Shown here one piece after another: positions 40,577 through 48,816 of a stretch of 64,000 nt of DNA (the first letter of the stretch is position 1; every line of letters begins with the position of its first letter). The notes beneath the pieces were generated by a model. That model worked only from the letters and a program-made list of their open reading frames with translations, was not told the origin of the DNA and ran no database searches. A program made the translations under genes and the position numbers. The stretch is from Sphingobium boeckii. Lineage in GTDB: Bacteria > Pseudomonadota > Alphaproteobacteria > Sphingomonadales > Sphingomonadaceae. The stretch spans positions 620,001 through 684,000 of the forward strand of contig NZ_JACIJC010000002.1 in the NCBI RefSeq assembly GCF_014199215.1, in the 5' to 3' direction.

Positions 40577-41527
40577 TTGACGATCCCCCTGATCGACCTC
40601 ACCGACGCCCTGACGGCCGATGCTTCCGGGCGGGAGCAGGTTGCCGATCAAATCCGGGTGGCCGCCGAGACCTGTGGTTTCTTCTACATCAGCAATCACG
40701 GCGTTCCGCAGGCGTTGATCGACCGGCAGTTCGAAGAGGCGGAACGGTTCTTCAAACGCCCCAAGGAGGCCAAGCAGGCGGTGGCGCTTCAATCCCATGG
40801 CCCAATGCGCGGCTATGAGGCCATTGGCAGCCAGACCCTGGATTCCGCCGCCCATGCCGATCTGAAGGAAAGTTTCCAGTGCGGCCGCGAATATGCCGCG
40901 GATCACCCTTATGTGCTGAAGGGATATTCCTCCTACGGCGCGAATGTCTGGCCCAGCGACATCCCCGAATTCCAGAAAGCGTGCGAATGTTACTTCGATG
41001 CCATGACGAGACTGTCTGGCACGCTGATGCAGTTGCTCGCACGCTCGCTCGACCTGCCCGAGGATTATTTTGGCCGGCTGAACGCTTGCCCTTCCGACAC
41101 CCTGCGTCTGCTGTGGTACCCGCCGCATCCGGCCCGCTCCGATGCTCGCACCTTCGGTGCCGGTGCCCATACGGATTGGGGGGCGTTGACCATCCTGGCC
41201 CAGGACGCGAACGGCGGCCTTGAAGTGCAGATGCAGGATGGGCGCTGGGCACCTGCGGATCCCATCCACGGAACCTTCGTCATCAATCTCGGCGACATGA
41301 TCCCCCGCCTGACCCACGGCCGCTATCGTTCGAACCTGCATCGGGTGATCAACAAGAATGCGGAAGCGCGGCATCGGCAGTCAGTCGTCTTCTTCACGGA
41401 TCTGGATTTCGAAGCGCTGATAGAGCCGATCGCGGGCCTGGCGGCGGCGCAGCACGATCAAACGGATCGTGCACCCTTTACGGTCGGCGAGCATATGGCG
41501 CAAAAGGTGCGTGAAACCTACGGCTAA
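40577..41527 (+). CDS. Isopenicillin-N-synthase-like oxygenase, paralogue of 18739
   Basis: 316 residues from a TTG start at 40577 with GGAG 8 bp before; the start aligns exactly with the TTG of the 18739 gene (both begin TIPLIDLTD). The same iron-binding pattern is kept: H-x-D in 'GAHTDWGALTIL', distal His in 'NLHRVINKN', and RQS before 'VVFFTDLDFEA'. The two proteins are similar over their full length, including 'MRGYxxIGSQTLD' and 'DHPYVLKGYSSYG'. It may act on a related substrate or an alternative stereoisomer. It follows receptor 3. Confidence 0.85.
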   Translation: MTIPLIDLTDALTADASGREQVADQIRVAAETCGFFYISNHGVPQALIDRQFEEAERFFKRPKEAKQAVALQSHGPMRGYEAIGSQTLDSAAHADLKESFQCGREYAADHPYVLKGYSSYGANVWPSDIPEFQKACECYFDAMTRLSGTLMQLLARSLDLPEDYFGRLNACPSDTLRLLWYPPHPARSDARTFGAGAHTDWGALTILAQDANGGLEVQMQDGRWAPADPIHGTFVINLGDMIPRLTHGRYRSNLHRVINKNAEARHRQSVVFFTDLDFEALIEPIAGLAAAQHDQTDRAPFTVGEHMAQKVRETYG

Positions 41528-41604
41528 GCCGGATTTCCCCCTTTCCGCTTTTCAACTGGGTTACGCTTGGCGGCGCAGCGCCGCCCAGAAACTCGCGACC
41601 TCGC

Positions 41605-42567
41605 TTACGGCTGCAGAATAATGCGGCCAAAAGGAGAACCCGTCTCGGCGTGATGGTGTGCTGCCGCCGCATCGGCCAAAGGAAAGATGCGGTCGATCGG
41701 CATCGCGATTTCGCCCGTCACCATCCTGTCCATCAGCCCCGCGAGCGTCGCTCTCACACGCGGCGTGCCAAGTTCCTTGCCAAACAACATGCCATGCACC
41801 GTCACGCCTCCCATCACGACATCCATCATATCGAGCGCAACCTGATGGCCTGGTGCGAGGCCGACCAGAACCATGCGGCCGCGATAGGGAAGCAACCTCA
41901 GCAGATCGCTACAGCTTTCGTCGCCGGCCATCTCCAGATAGAGATTGATCGGCTGGCCTTGCGCCGCTTCGGCGATCCGGCCCGCGATGCCAGCGCCACG
42001 ACGATCGACGCCCGCAGTCATGCCAAGCCCGCGCAACCTGTCCAGCCGCTCTTCCGAAGAGGCGGTGCCGATAACGTGCGCGCCCGCCGCCGCGGCCAGT
42101 TGCACGGCAACGATGCCGACGCCCGACGAAGCGCCGTGGAGCAACACCGTCTCCCCCCTGCTCAGTCCGCCAATGGCGAACAGCGCCTCGTTGGCCGTTC
42201 CAAAAGCCACGGGCACCGTCGCCGCCTGGACGAGGTCGAGCGCGGCTGGCACGGCGTAGACCGTCTCTTCGGGAACGGCCATCAATTCGGCGTGACTGCC
42301 CAGCCAGTGGAATGCGGTCACCCGGTCTCCGGCAACGAAGCGCGTGACTGCAGAGCCAACGGCCTCGACGACGCCCGCCGCCTGATAACCGATAACGTGA
42401 AACGGGCCGGCCACCACACCCGCGCGACGGTGAAACAGATCTCCGGCTTCGATCGCGATCGCGTGGTTCCGGATCAGGACATCGCCGGGGCCGACGACAG
42501 GATCCGGGATGTCGCCATATCGCAGCACATCGGGGCCGCCGGTTTGCGTCAGATAGGCGGCTTTCAC
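41605..42567 (-). CDS. MDR-family quinone-oxidoreductase-like protein
   Basis: 320 residues from GTG 42567 (GAGGAG 8 bp before). It is a zinc-independent medium-chain dehydrogenase/reductase: 'MKAAYLTQTGGPDVLRYGDIPDPVVGPGDVLI', NADPH motif 'VLLHGASSGVGIVAVQLAAAAGAHVIGTASSEERL', 'LEMAGDESCSDLLRLLPYRGRMVLVGL', and the C-terminal 'FPLADAAAAHHHAETGSPFGRIIL'. Relatives reduce quinones, enones or alpha,beta-unsaturated ketones. It is convergent with the oxygenase gene and in line with the MFS and deaminase-like genes. Confidence 0.85.
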   Translation of the reverse strand: MKAAYLTQTGGPDVLRYGDIPDPVVGPGDVLIRNHAIAIEAGDLFHRRAGVVAGPFHVIGYQAAGVVEAVGSAVTRFVAGDRVTAFHWLGSHAELMAVPEETVYAVPAALDLVQAATVPVAFGTANEALFAIGGLSRGETVLLHGASSGVGIVAVQLAAAAGAHVIGTASSEERLDRLRGLGMTAGVDRRGAGIAGRIAEAAQGQPINLYLEMAGDESCSDLLRLLPYRGRMVLVGLAPGHQVALDMMDVVMGGVTVHGMLFGKELGTPRVRATLAGLMDRMVTGEIAMPIDRIFPLADAAAAHHHAETGSPFGRIILQP

Positions 42568-42662
42568 TCAGATTCTCCTCACGATGCCATGGCATGGCGG
42601 GCTGCCCCTTCATGCCCATCAGCGGGTGCCGCGCCCTCAAGCCTCGGCAAACGCCATCGCTG

Positions 42663-43904
42663 CTATGCAGGGCTGCGGTCTGTCGACTCAAGATGACCGG
42701 ACACCGGCTCCGCATCGTCGCGGATCAGACGGGTCGAAGCGTAAAACGCAAGAGCGGACAACAGATAACCAATGGTCATCACCGCAATCAACCCTGCCAG
42801 ACCCATGGCCTGGATCAGCCAACCGATCAGTGCCGGAGCAACCGATGCGGAGATCAGAATCGCGCTGGACGCCGCAATCGCCAGCTTTCCGGTTCGGTCC
42901 AGCGAACTGCAAAAGCCGAACATGAAGGGCATGATGAACGCGTAGATGGTCTGCGCCACCACGAAGGAGAGCCCGAAAACGATTGGCGTTGTGGCGGAAA
43001 AAAAGATGGTCGAAGCGATCAGCGTGGCGACGATCCCGCCGAGAAGCGGCGGCAACCGGCCATAACGGGTGCCGATTGTCGAAGCCAGCCACGCCCCCCC
43101 GAAACAAAGCGCCGTGCCGACCGACAAGGTCATGCCGAAAAATTCGGCCGTGACATGGGCAGCTTCGGCCACCACGCCGGAGAAAGCCCAAAGGCCGACG
43201 CTGAATGTCGAGAAAAGGCCAATGGCCGCCAGCGGAAGGAGCATCACGCCCCGTGACCGGACAATCGCTTCATGGTCCTCAGTAGCGGTTCGGTCAGGCA
43301 AACGCGCAGGCAGCAAGGCGACCAGCGGAAGCAAAACGACGACCCACGCGCCATCAATCGCATAGACGCCCCATCCATCCGTCAGGGCACCGATATAGAC
43401 CATGAATGGCAACACGACGATGCCTGCAAGCGCGCTGGCTGCATAGCTGCCGGCATAGATTCGATCCGGTTCCCGCTGGGCGGACAGGACGACATTGGCA
43501 GCGCATACGCACATGGCTGCGCCCACGCCTGCGACAACGCGAAGAAAAAGAAGCAGATACAGTGGCTCTGCAAGGCTGGACGCGAAATGCGCGATCGCAG
43601 CGATCACCGCCCCGGACAAGGCAAGGCGTCGCGGCGACATACGAGACGCGAGGGATGCCAGCAGAAACGCCGAGATGGCCGTCGTCACCAGTTCGACCGT
43701 CTGCACCAAGCCGGCCATGCCTTCGGTCAGTCCCCTGCCCTGCCGCAGCCCCTCGATCAGCACGGGGCTGAGATTTTGCGAGCCGAAGCCGATGGCTTGC
43801 AACGTCGCGGCCATGGCGAGCATGATCGGCGCGGCGGCACGAAGGCTCTCGAAACGTGGCAGCTTTTTTCCATTGATGACTTCGGCTGGGGCTTGGCTAC
43901 TCAC
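42663..43904 (-). CDS. MFS transporter
   Basis: About 413 residues from GTG 43904 (AAGGA 8 bp before); an alternative start at 43946 would overlap the upstream gene. Twelve membrane segments are apparent, with a basic loop after segment 2 (SLASRMSPRRLALSGA) and a polar central loop (PARLPDRTATEDHEAIVRSRG). It lacks a family-specific signature. Between the deaminase-like gene and the MDR gene on the same strand, it probably carries the pathway substrate or product across the inner membrane. Confidence 0.85.
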   Translation of the reverse strand: MSSQAPAEVINGKKLPRFESLRAAAPIMLAMAATLQAIGFGSQNLSPVLIEGLRQGRGLTEGMAGLVQTVELVTTAISAFLLASLASRMSPRRLALSGAVIAAIAHFASSLAEPLYLLLFLRVVAGVGAAMCVCAANVVLSAQREPDRIYAGSYAASALAGIVVLPFMVYIGALTDGWGVYAIDGAWVVVLLPLVALLPARLPDRTATEDHEAIVRSRGVMLLPLAAIGLFSTFSVGLWAFSGVVAEAAHVTAEFFGMTLSVGTALCFGGAWLASTIGTRYGRLPPLLGGIVATLIASTIFFSATTPIVFGLSFVVAQTIYAFIMPFMFGFCSSLDRTGKLAIAASSAILISASVAPALIGWLIQAMGLAGLIAVMTIGYLLSALAFYASTRLIRDDAEPVSGHLESTDRSPA

Positions 43905-43935
43905 ATCAAAGTCCTTTTCATGGAAACCCCAGCGA

Positions 43936-45015
43936 TCACGCCGCAACCGGAGCGCGGGTCGAACGTGGATCCTCGATCAAGCCTTCGGCCGCCATGCGCC
44001 AGGCAGCCAGCCGCTCGTCACGATCCCGCGGATCGATCCACGCCATTTCAAGCGAGGTCATCGCCACTTCGACCATGTCATAGCGGTCCCAACCGTAAAC
44101 CTGTTGCGCCTGAAGATACTCCTGGGCGATGTCGGTATGAAAGAATGACGGGTCATCGGTGCCGATCGACGTCTTGATGCCGAATCGGCGGAATTCATCA
44201 GCGGGATGGTCGGCGGGAGACTTGACCACACCGGGCATCATGTAAGCCACAGCACCTGGCGCCGAAGTGATCGGGATATTCCGAGCCTTATACTGCGCCA
44301 TGAGTTCCGGTCTGCCCTTGAGATCGTAAGCGTGATCGGCCCGATCGAGTGGCAGTGCGAGTCCTTCGATCACGTCCTGTGGCGTATCGAGATGGCAGGT
44401 GGTGTGGAAACCCTGCTTCCGCGCAAATTCCAGTGCAGGCGCGAAATCGATGACGGGATTGATAAGATCCCCATCATTGCCGATGCCCAGAACGGGAGCA
44501 CCCGCGTCGCGCGCCTTCATAGCCAATTCGACCACGTCGAAACCGCGCTTCGGATCATCGGCGCGATCGGTCCCGAGGATTATTCCGCCCGTTACTCCGG
44601 TATAACGCCTGATCTCTTCGAACGCCCGGCCCATAGCGAGGAGCGCATCGATCGGCGGAACGGGGCTGAACCCGATCTCGCCCGGCGTCGCCATCACCTC
44701 CACATGAACGCAGCCGCAGTTGATATGCTCTTCGAGCAGCCGCAGCGTCGCCTGTTCGAACATGTGCGCACTAGTCAGCGACGGCGCGACCTGGCGAAGG
44801 CGGGCAAAAAAGTCGGTCGCGCCGGCATATTCGTCGGGAAGCAGTCGCTGGGAATTATCCGCAAAAGGAAAGGAGCGGCGGACGGCACCGAGGAAATGCA
44901 CATGCAACTCGGCTTTGGGCAGGCGGCGAGCCAGAACCCGCATGGCCTGCGCGTCGGACAGCACCCCGGCTTCGGCCTGTTCAGGGGTCCAGTCCCCATA
45001 GGATTCGGAATGCAA
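43936..45015 (-). CDS. Adenosine-deaminase-superfamily amidohydrolase, paralogue of 19919
   Basis: About 359 residues from TTG 45015, which has AAGGAGGG 6 bp before it (ATG 45045 is an alternative without a ribosome site). It keeps the ADA metal ligands: HxH (AELHVHFLGAV), His in 'HTTCHLDTP', His in 'DRADHAYDL', and Asp-Asp in 'SIGTDDPSFF'. As in the left copy, the HAGE catalytic Glu position is Thr (HLDT). The region 'GIGNDGDLINPVIDFAPALEFARKQGF' is shared with the other copy. The two define a subfamily with altered catalysis. It is followed by the MFS and MDR genes. Confidence 0.75.
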   Translation of the reverse strand: MHSESYGDWTPEQAEAGVLSDAQAMRVLARRLPKAELHVHFLGAVRRSFPFADNSQRLLPDEYAGATDFFARLRQVAPSLTSAHMFEQATLRLLEEHINCGCVHVEVMATPGEIGFSPVPPIDALLAMGRAFEEIRRYTGVTGGIILGTDRADDPKRGFDVVELAMKARDAGAPVLGIGNDGDLINPVIDFAPALEFARKQGFHTTCHLDTPQDVIEGLALPLDRADHAYDLKGRPELMAQYKARNIPITSAPGAVAYMMPGVVKSPADHPADEFRRFGIKTSIGTDDPSFFHTDIAQEYLQAQQVYGWDRYDMVEVAMTSLEMAWIDPRDRDERLAAWRMAAEGLIEDPRSTRAPVAA

Positions 45016-45209
45016 GCAAGACCCTCCTTGACGAGACCCGTTCATGTCGACCCAGTTCGAATCAAAATGCGACCGGCTACTGCGCTACAACTAGCGCGAT
45101 GGCCGGCCGAGACCATAAGCATCTTTAGGCCCAGCCGACCTAAGAATGAGGTGGCGACATCTCCTCACCCGGAAGGAAAATGCCACCGCAACTCGGGTCA
45201 ACCGACTGC

Positions 45210-46838
45210 TCAGAACAAACTCAGTCGTCCTCCGTTCCTGGCGTGGTCGCGCAACGCCTCCAGACGGGCGGGGCTGGAAACGGCATCCCGCAGTCCGGGT
45301 TTCAGACCGAACGCCATAACCTGCTTCGATTCGTTCACGCGCGGCCATTGGGGGCGCCCGGCGCGGTTAGGATTGCCGGTCTTGATGAAGGCGATCAGAT
45401 CATCCTGCACCTGGCTTGAGACGGTTCGGTCGCCCGCGGCGAAGGGACGGGTGGCGGGATCGAGGTTTCCGAAAAAATAGGAGATTCCGGCCGAGTGAAA
45501 CGATCCGAAATTTGGCCCGGCACGGGTCGGCGAAGGATGATCATACACATATTGGTATATGATCTGGTCGCTGCTGGACGCACGCGCGCTCGTCCACCGC
45601 GACAGCGAGGTCATATAGCGATCCCGCGCCAGCACCTTGGCCGAGACGGCGGCCTCAGCGTCGGTTGCATGAGGATAGAGCGCCAGGATGCGATCTGCGC
45701 GGGAGCCGAACCACCCCTTCACCAAAGACTCGAAATCCGCGACCGTCCTGACCATGATGAGGAAGTTCTCATCCTGATTGAAGCCGGTCATCATCGGCAC
45801 CGGTGAGCGGGGCCGGCTGGAGCCGAGATCGGGATCGGCGGGAAGCGCCCATTGATCGACCACGGGCCAGAACGGGAAGGTGATCGCCGCGGGCGGCAGT
45901 TCCTGGTTCCATGGGACAGCGGCGAGGATCTTCTCGGCCGGAAGCGCGCGCAGAGCCGCAACATCGGGCGCTCCGAGCTTTTCAGCAAAGGATGCGCCAA
46001 AGGTCTCGGCATCCCGCAGATTCGGTGCTGGAAAGCCCATTCCGCTGCCGCTTAACACCACGGCCCGATGAAACAGCCCTGCCGCCAGCGGCGAGAGGAT
46101 AAGCCCATTGGTCGAGATCGCGCCGGCGGATTCGCCCATGACGGTCACGTTCCCCGGATCACCGCCAAAGGCGGTGATGTTGCGATGGACCCAGCGCAGC
46201 GCCGCAGCCTGATCTTGAAGGCCATAGGTGCCAGAGGAATGATGCGGATCTTCCGCGGACAGTCCTGGATGGGCGAGATAGCCAAATGGCCCCAGCCGAT
46301 AGTTGAGCGTGACGACCACGACGCCTTTCGCCGCCAGCGCGGCCCCATCGAACATCGGCATGGCACCCGACCCGATCGAGAATCCGCCGCCATGGATCCA
46401 GACTAGGACCGGGCGCCGCGCCGCCGCAGCCTTTTTTGTCCAGATGTTGAGGAACAGACAGTCCTCGGCAAAGGGTCCCGGCGTCACGAATTCTTCGGTG
46501 TAAGCGCCGCCCGGCGCGCCGGGTGCCTGAACGCAGCTTGCGCCAAAGGTTTTCGCGGCCTTCACGCCCTGCCAAGCCGTCGCCGGTTGCGGTGAGCGCC
46601 ATCGGTTCGCGCCGACGGGAGGCGCGGCGTAAGGGATGCCGAGATAGGAATCGATACCGTCGCGTGTGTTGCCAGCAAGTTTACCCTGTTCGGTCGATAC
46701 GGGCGTTTCGGAAGCCGCCACCACCAAATTGGGCGATCCGAGAAGCGCTATCGCCGCCAGGGCGGCGACTGGCGTCTTCTTTCCGGACGTCGAAAGACGC
46801 CTGGCTATATTTGAAAATTTCCGTGCGAGGATGTCCAT
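45210..46838 (-). CDS. Secreted carboxylesterase type B
   Basis: 542 residues with GGAGA before the ATG. A long signal sequence (about 1-42, GKKTPVAALAAIALLGSPNLVVAA) directs export. Alpha/beta-hydrolase motifs: 'VWIHGGGFSIGSG' oxyanion hole, nucleophile Ser in 'VMGESAGAIST', acidic residue in 'FNQDEN', and the His in 'GSFHSAGISYFFGN'. Family members cleave esters of hydrophobic acids. In this context it may release an acyl group from the imported compound in the periplasm. It is transcribed towards the deaminase-like gene. Confidence 0.85.
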   Translation of the reverse strand: MDILARKFSNIARRLSTSGKKTPVAALAAIALLGSPNLVVAASETPVSTEQGKLAGNTRDGIDSYLGIPYAAPPVGANRWRSPQPATAWQGVKAAKTFGASCVQAPGAPGGAYTEEFVTPGPFAEDCLFLNIWTKKAAAARRPVLVWIHGGGFSIGSGAMPMFDGAALAAKGVVVVTLNYRLGPFGYLAHPGLSAEDPHHSSGTYGLQDQAAALRWVHRNITAFGGDPGNVTVMGESAGAISTNGLILSPLAAGLFHRAVVLSGSGMGFPAPNLRDAETFGASFAEKLGAPDVAALRALPAEKILAAVPWNQELPPAAITFPFWPVVDQWALPADPDLGSSRPRSPVPMMTGFNQDENFLIMVRTVADFESLVKGWFGSRADRILALYPHATDAEAAVSAKVLARDRYMTSLSRWTSARASSSDQIIYQYVYDHPSPTRAGPNFGSFHSAGISYFFGNLDPATRPFAAGDRTVSSQVQDDLIAFIKTGNPNRAGRPQWPRVNESKQVMAFGLKPGLRDAVSSPARLEALRDHARNGGRLSLF

Positions 46839-47008
46839 CGATTCGTCTCCGTCGTTCCGGCCATGCCGCTGCGCGCAATGTGGCGAGAAGTGCCGTCAAC
46901 GCAAGTCTCTCGAATCGAGGCGTTGCGACGTCCTAAAATCGGCAATTGATCTTGCCCTAACGCACCCCCTAAGCTCTCGGCTTGTTCGCTTTCTGAAGGA
47001 TTAAGAAC

Positions 47009-48118
47009 ATCAAGAGTCTTGTACTGGCGGCGCTATTAGCCGCGGCCGTCTCCAGTCCTGCAGCCGCGCGCGCTGTCACAGACTGCGCGCTACGCGACGC
47101 CCCGTTTTCGGCTGATTTGCCGGTGCTGGATATCATGCTGAGCCCGGCGGCCAATGCGGTTTTCGAAAAGGCTCTGCCGAAACCCATCAGCCAGCTTCCA
47201 CCCGACCTGTTAAGCACGAAGACCCCGACATTCGGCGCGATCACCCCCCTTCGCGACGCCGGCTGGATGACGGGCATCAAGGACGAGGCGATCCCGGCAA
47301 TCGACGCCGAACTCAGGAAAATCCCTGTCACTGCTGCCGATCGCGTCTCCCGCTGCGCGCGCTACGATAATGACGTTCCCCACTTCAACCTGCCCGCCGG
47401 CAAGCCCCGCCTGCTGCTGTTCGAGAAGATCACCGGCTTTCGCGATGGCCCTTCGGTCGATGCCGCGCGCGACGCTTTCCTGGCGATGGCGGAGCGCAAC
47501 GGCTGGGCCATCGCGCTCACCGAAAGCGCCGGCGCGTTCAATCCCAAAACATTGAGTCAGTTCGATGCAGTGATCTGGAACAACATCAGCGGTGACGTCC
47601 TGACCCTGTCGCAGCGCGATGCATTTCGGACATGGATGGAAAATGGTGGCGGATTTGTCGGCGTCCACGGTTCGGGCGGCGAAACCTTCTATCTTTGGGA
47701 CTGGTATCCCGACACGCTGATCGGCGCGCGGTTTCTGGCGCATATCATGGATCCGCACTATCAGGATGCCCGGGTTGTGGTGGATGACGTCAATCATCCG
47801 ATCGCCAAGGGGCTGCCTCGCGACTGGATGATGAGCGACGAATGGTATTCCTTCAAAGCCAATCCGCGCGCCTCGGGTGCCAAGATCATCGCCACACTGG
47901 ATGAGAGCACTTATACCCCCGCCGGATTTTATGGGGAGAGCATCCGAATGGGCGATCACCCGATCGCCTGGACCAATTGCATAGGCAAGGGTCGATCCTT
48001 TTATTCAGCGATCGGACACCGGCCTGAGACCTATTCACAGCCCGAATATGTCACAATGCTGCAATCGGCGATCGCGTGGGCGGCGACATCGGGCAAAGGC
48101 ACTTGCCCGGCCAAATGA
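47009..48118 (+). CDS. ThuA-domain protein with export signal and unusual start
   Basis: The ThuA-like (class I glutamine-amidotransferase-like) domain fills residues after about 95: 'KPRLLLFEKITGFRDG', 'DAVIWNNISGDVLTLSQRDAFRTWMENGGGFVGVHGSGG', 'DHPIAWTNCIGKGRSFYSAIGH'. An in-frame signal peptide (KSLVLAALLAAAVSSPAAARA) begins at 47009, but its first codon is ATC, 9 bp after GAAGG; the first ATG (47117) would omit the signal. Either ATC/ATT is used as a rare start or the ATG has mutated. ThuA proteins act in 3-keto-sugar metabolism, which fits the GMC dehydrogenase genes downstream. Confidence 0.7.
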   Translation: MKSLVLAALLAAAVSSPAAARAVTDCALRDAPFSADLPVLDIMLSPAANAVFEKALPKPISQLPPDLLSTKTPTFGAITPLRDAGWMTGIKDEAIPAIDAELRKIPVTAADRVSRCARYDNDVPHFNLPAGKPRLLLFEKITGFRDGPSVDAARDAFLAMAERNGWAIALTESAGAFNPKTLSQFDAVIWNNISGDVLTLSQRDAFRTWMENGGGFVGVHGSGGETFYLWDWYPDTLIGARFLAHIMDPHYQDARVVVDDVNHPIAKGLPRDWMMSDEWYSFKANPRASGAKIIATLDESTYTPAGFYGESIRMGDHPIAWTNCIGKGRSFYSAIGHRPETYSQPEYVTMLQSAIAWAATSGKGTCPAK

Positions 48119-48243
48119 TGGTTTGAGCGCGGCTTTCAGGCCATCGCAATTTCCAGCATGGCCCGCCCTAATCAATGCGTTTGTCCCCCGCACTGCATTC
48201 GCTAGACTGAAACCATGACGGTGCGGACAACACCAAGGGGCAT

Positions 48244-48804
48244 ATGATGAACGACGCAGCCACGCTTCACAGACGGCAATTGCTGCAGCGGGCGATGCTG
48301 CTTGCCGGCCTGGCAGCCATCCCGAGCGAAATTCTCGCTGCCGTGCCGGAAAGCGCTGCGCCGCTGCTCGACAAAGCGAGTTTCAATCTGGTTACGGCCG
48401 TGGCGGACACTCTGATCCCGCGAACTGACACGCCAGGCGCTGTGGATGCCGACGTTCCGTCTTTGCTCGGAGACATGCTGAAGGGATGGGCGTCCGCCGC
48501 AACGCGCAGCGAATTGCTGGGCGCGTTGCAGGGGATCGACAGCGCTGCCCGTGCACGCGCCGGAATGACGTTCGCGGCGTTGGACCCAAGGCAACGTCAT
48601 TTGATCCTGACCGAAATCGACGGATCGATCCCGGCCATGATCCCGGGCTACGCGCGTTTGAAGGATCTGATGACGATCCTCTATTATCTCTCCGAGCCAG
48701 GCTCGACGATCGAGCTGCGTTACGAACAAGTCCCAGGTCGGTGGGATCCATCGCTGCCCGTGACGCCAGAAAGCCGCACCGAAGGCGGGGCAACGCTGTT
48801 TTGA
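48244..48804 (+). CDS. Gluconate-2-dehydrogenase subunit-3-family small subunit, paralogue
   Basis: 186 residues with AAGGGG before tandem ATGs at 48244/48247. Tat-like signal 'HRRQLLQRAMLLAGLAAIPSEILAA', then 'ADTLIPRTDTPGAVDADVPSLLGDMLKGWAS' and 'YYLSEPGSTIELRYEQVPGRWDPSLPVTPESRTEGGA', nearly matching the protein at 22779. It is the presumed export and maturation partner of the GMC protein encoded 12 bp downstream. Confidence 0.85.
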   Translation: MMNDAATLHRRQLLQRAMLLAGLAAIPSEILAAVPESAAPLLDKASFNLVTAVADTLIPRTDTPGAVDADVPSLLGDMLKGWASAATRSELLGALQGIDSAARARAGMTFAALDPRQRHLILTEIDGSIPAMIPGYARLKDLMTILYYLSEPGSTIELRYEQVPGRWDPSLPVTPESRTEGGATLF

Positions 48805-48816
48805 TGAAAGTATATC

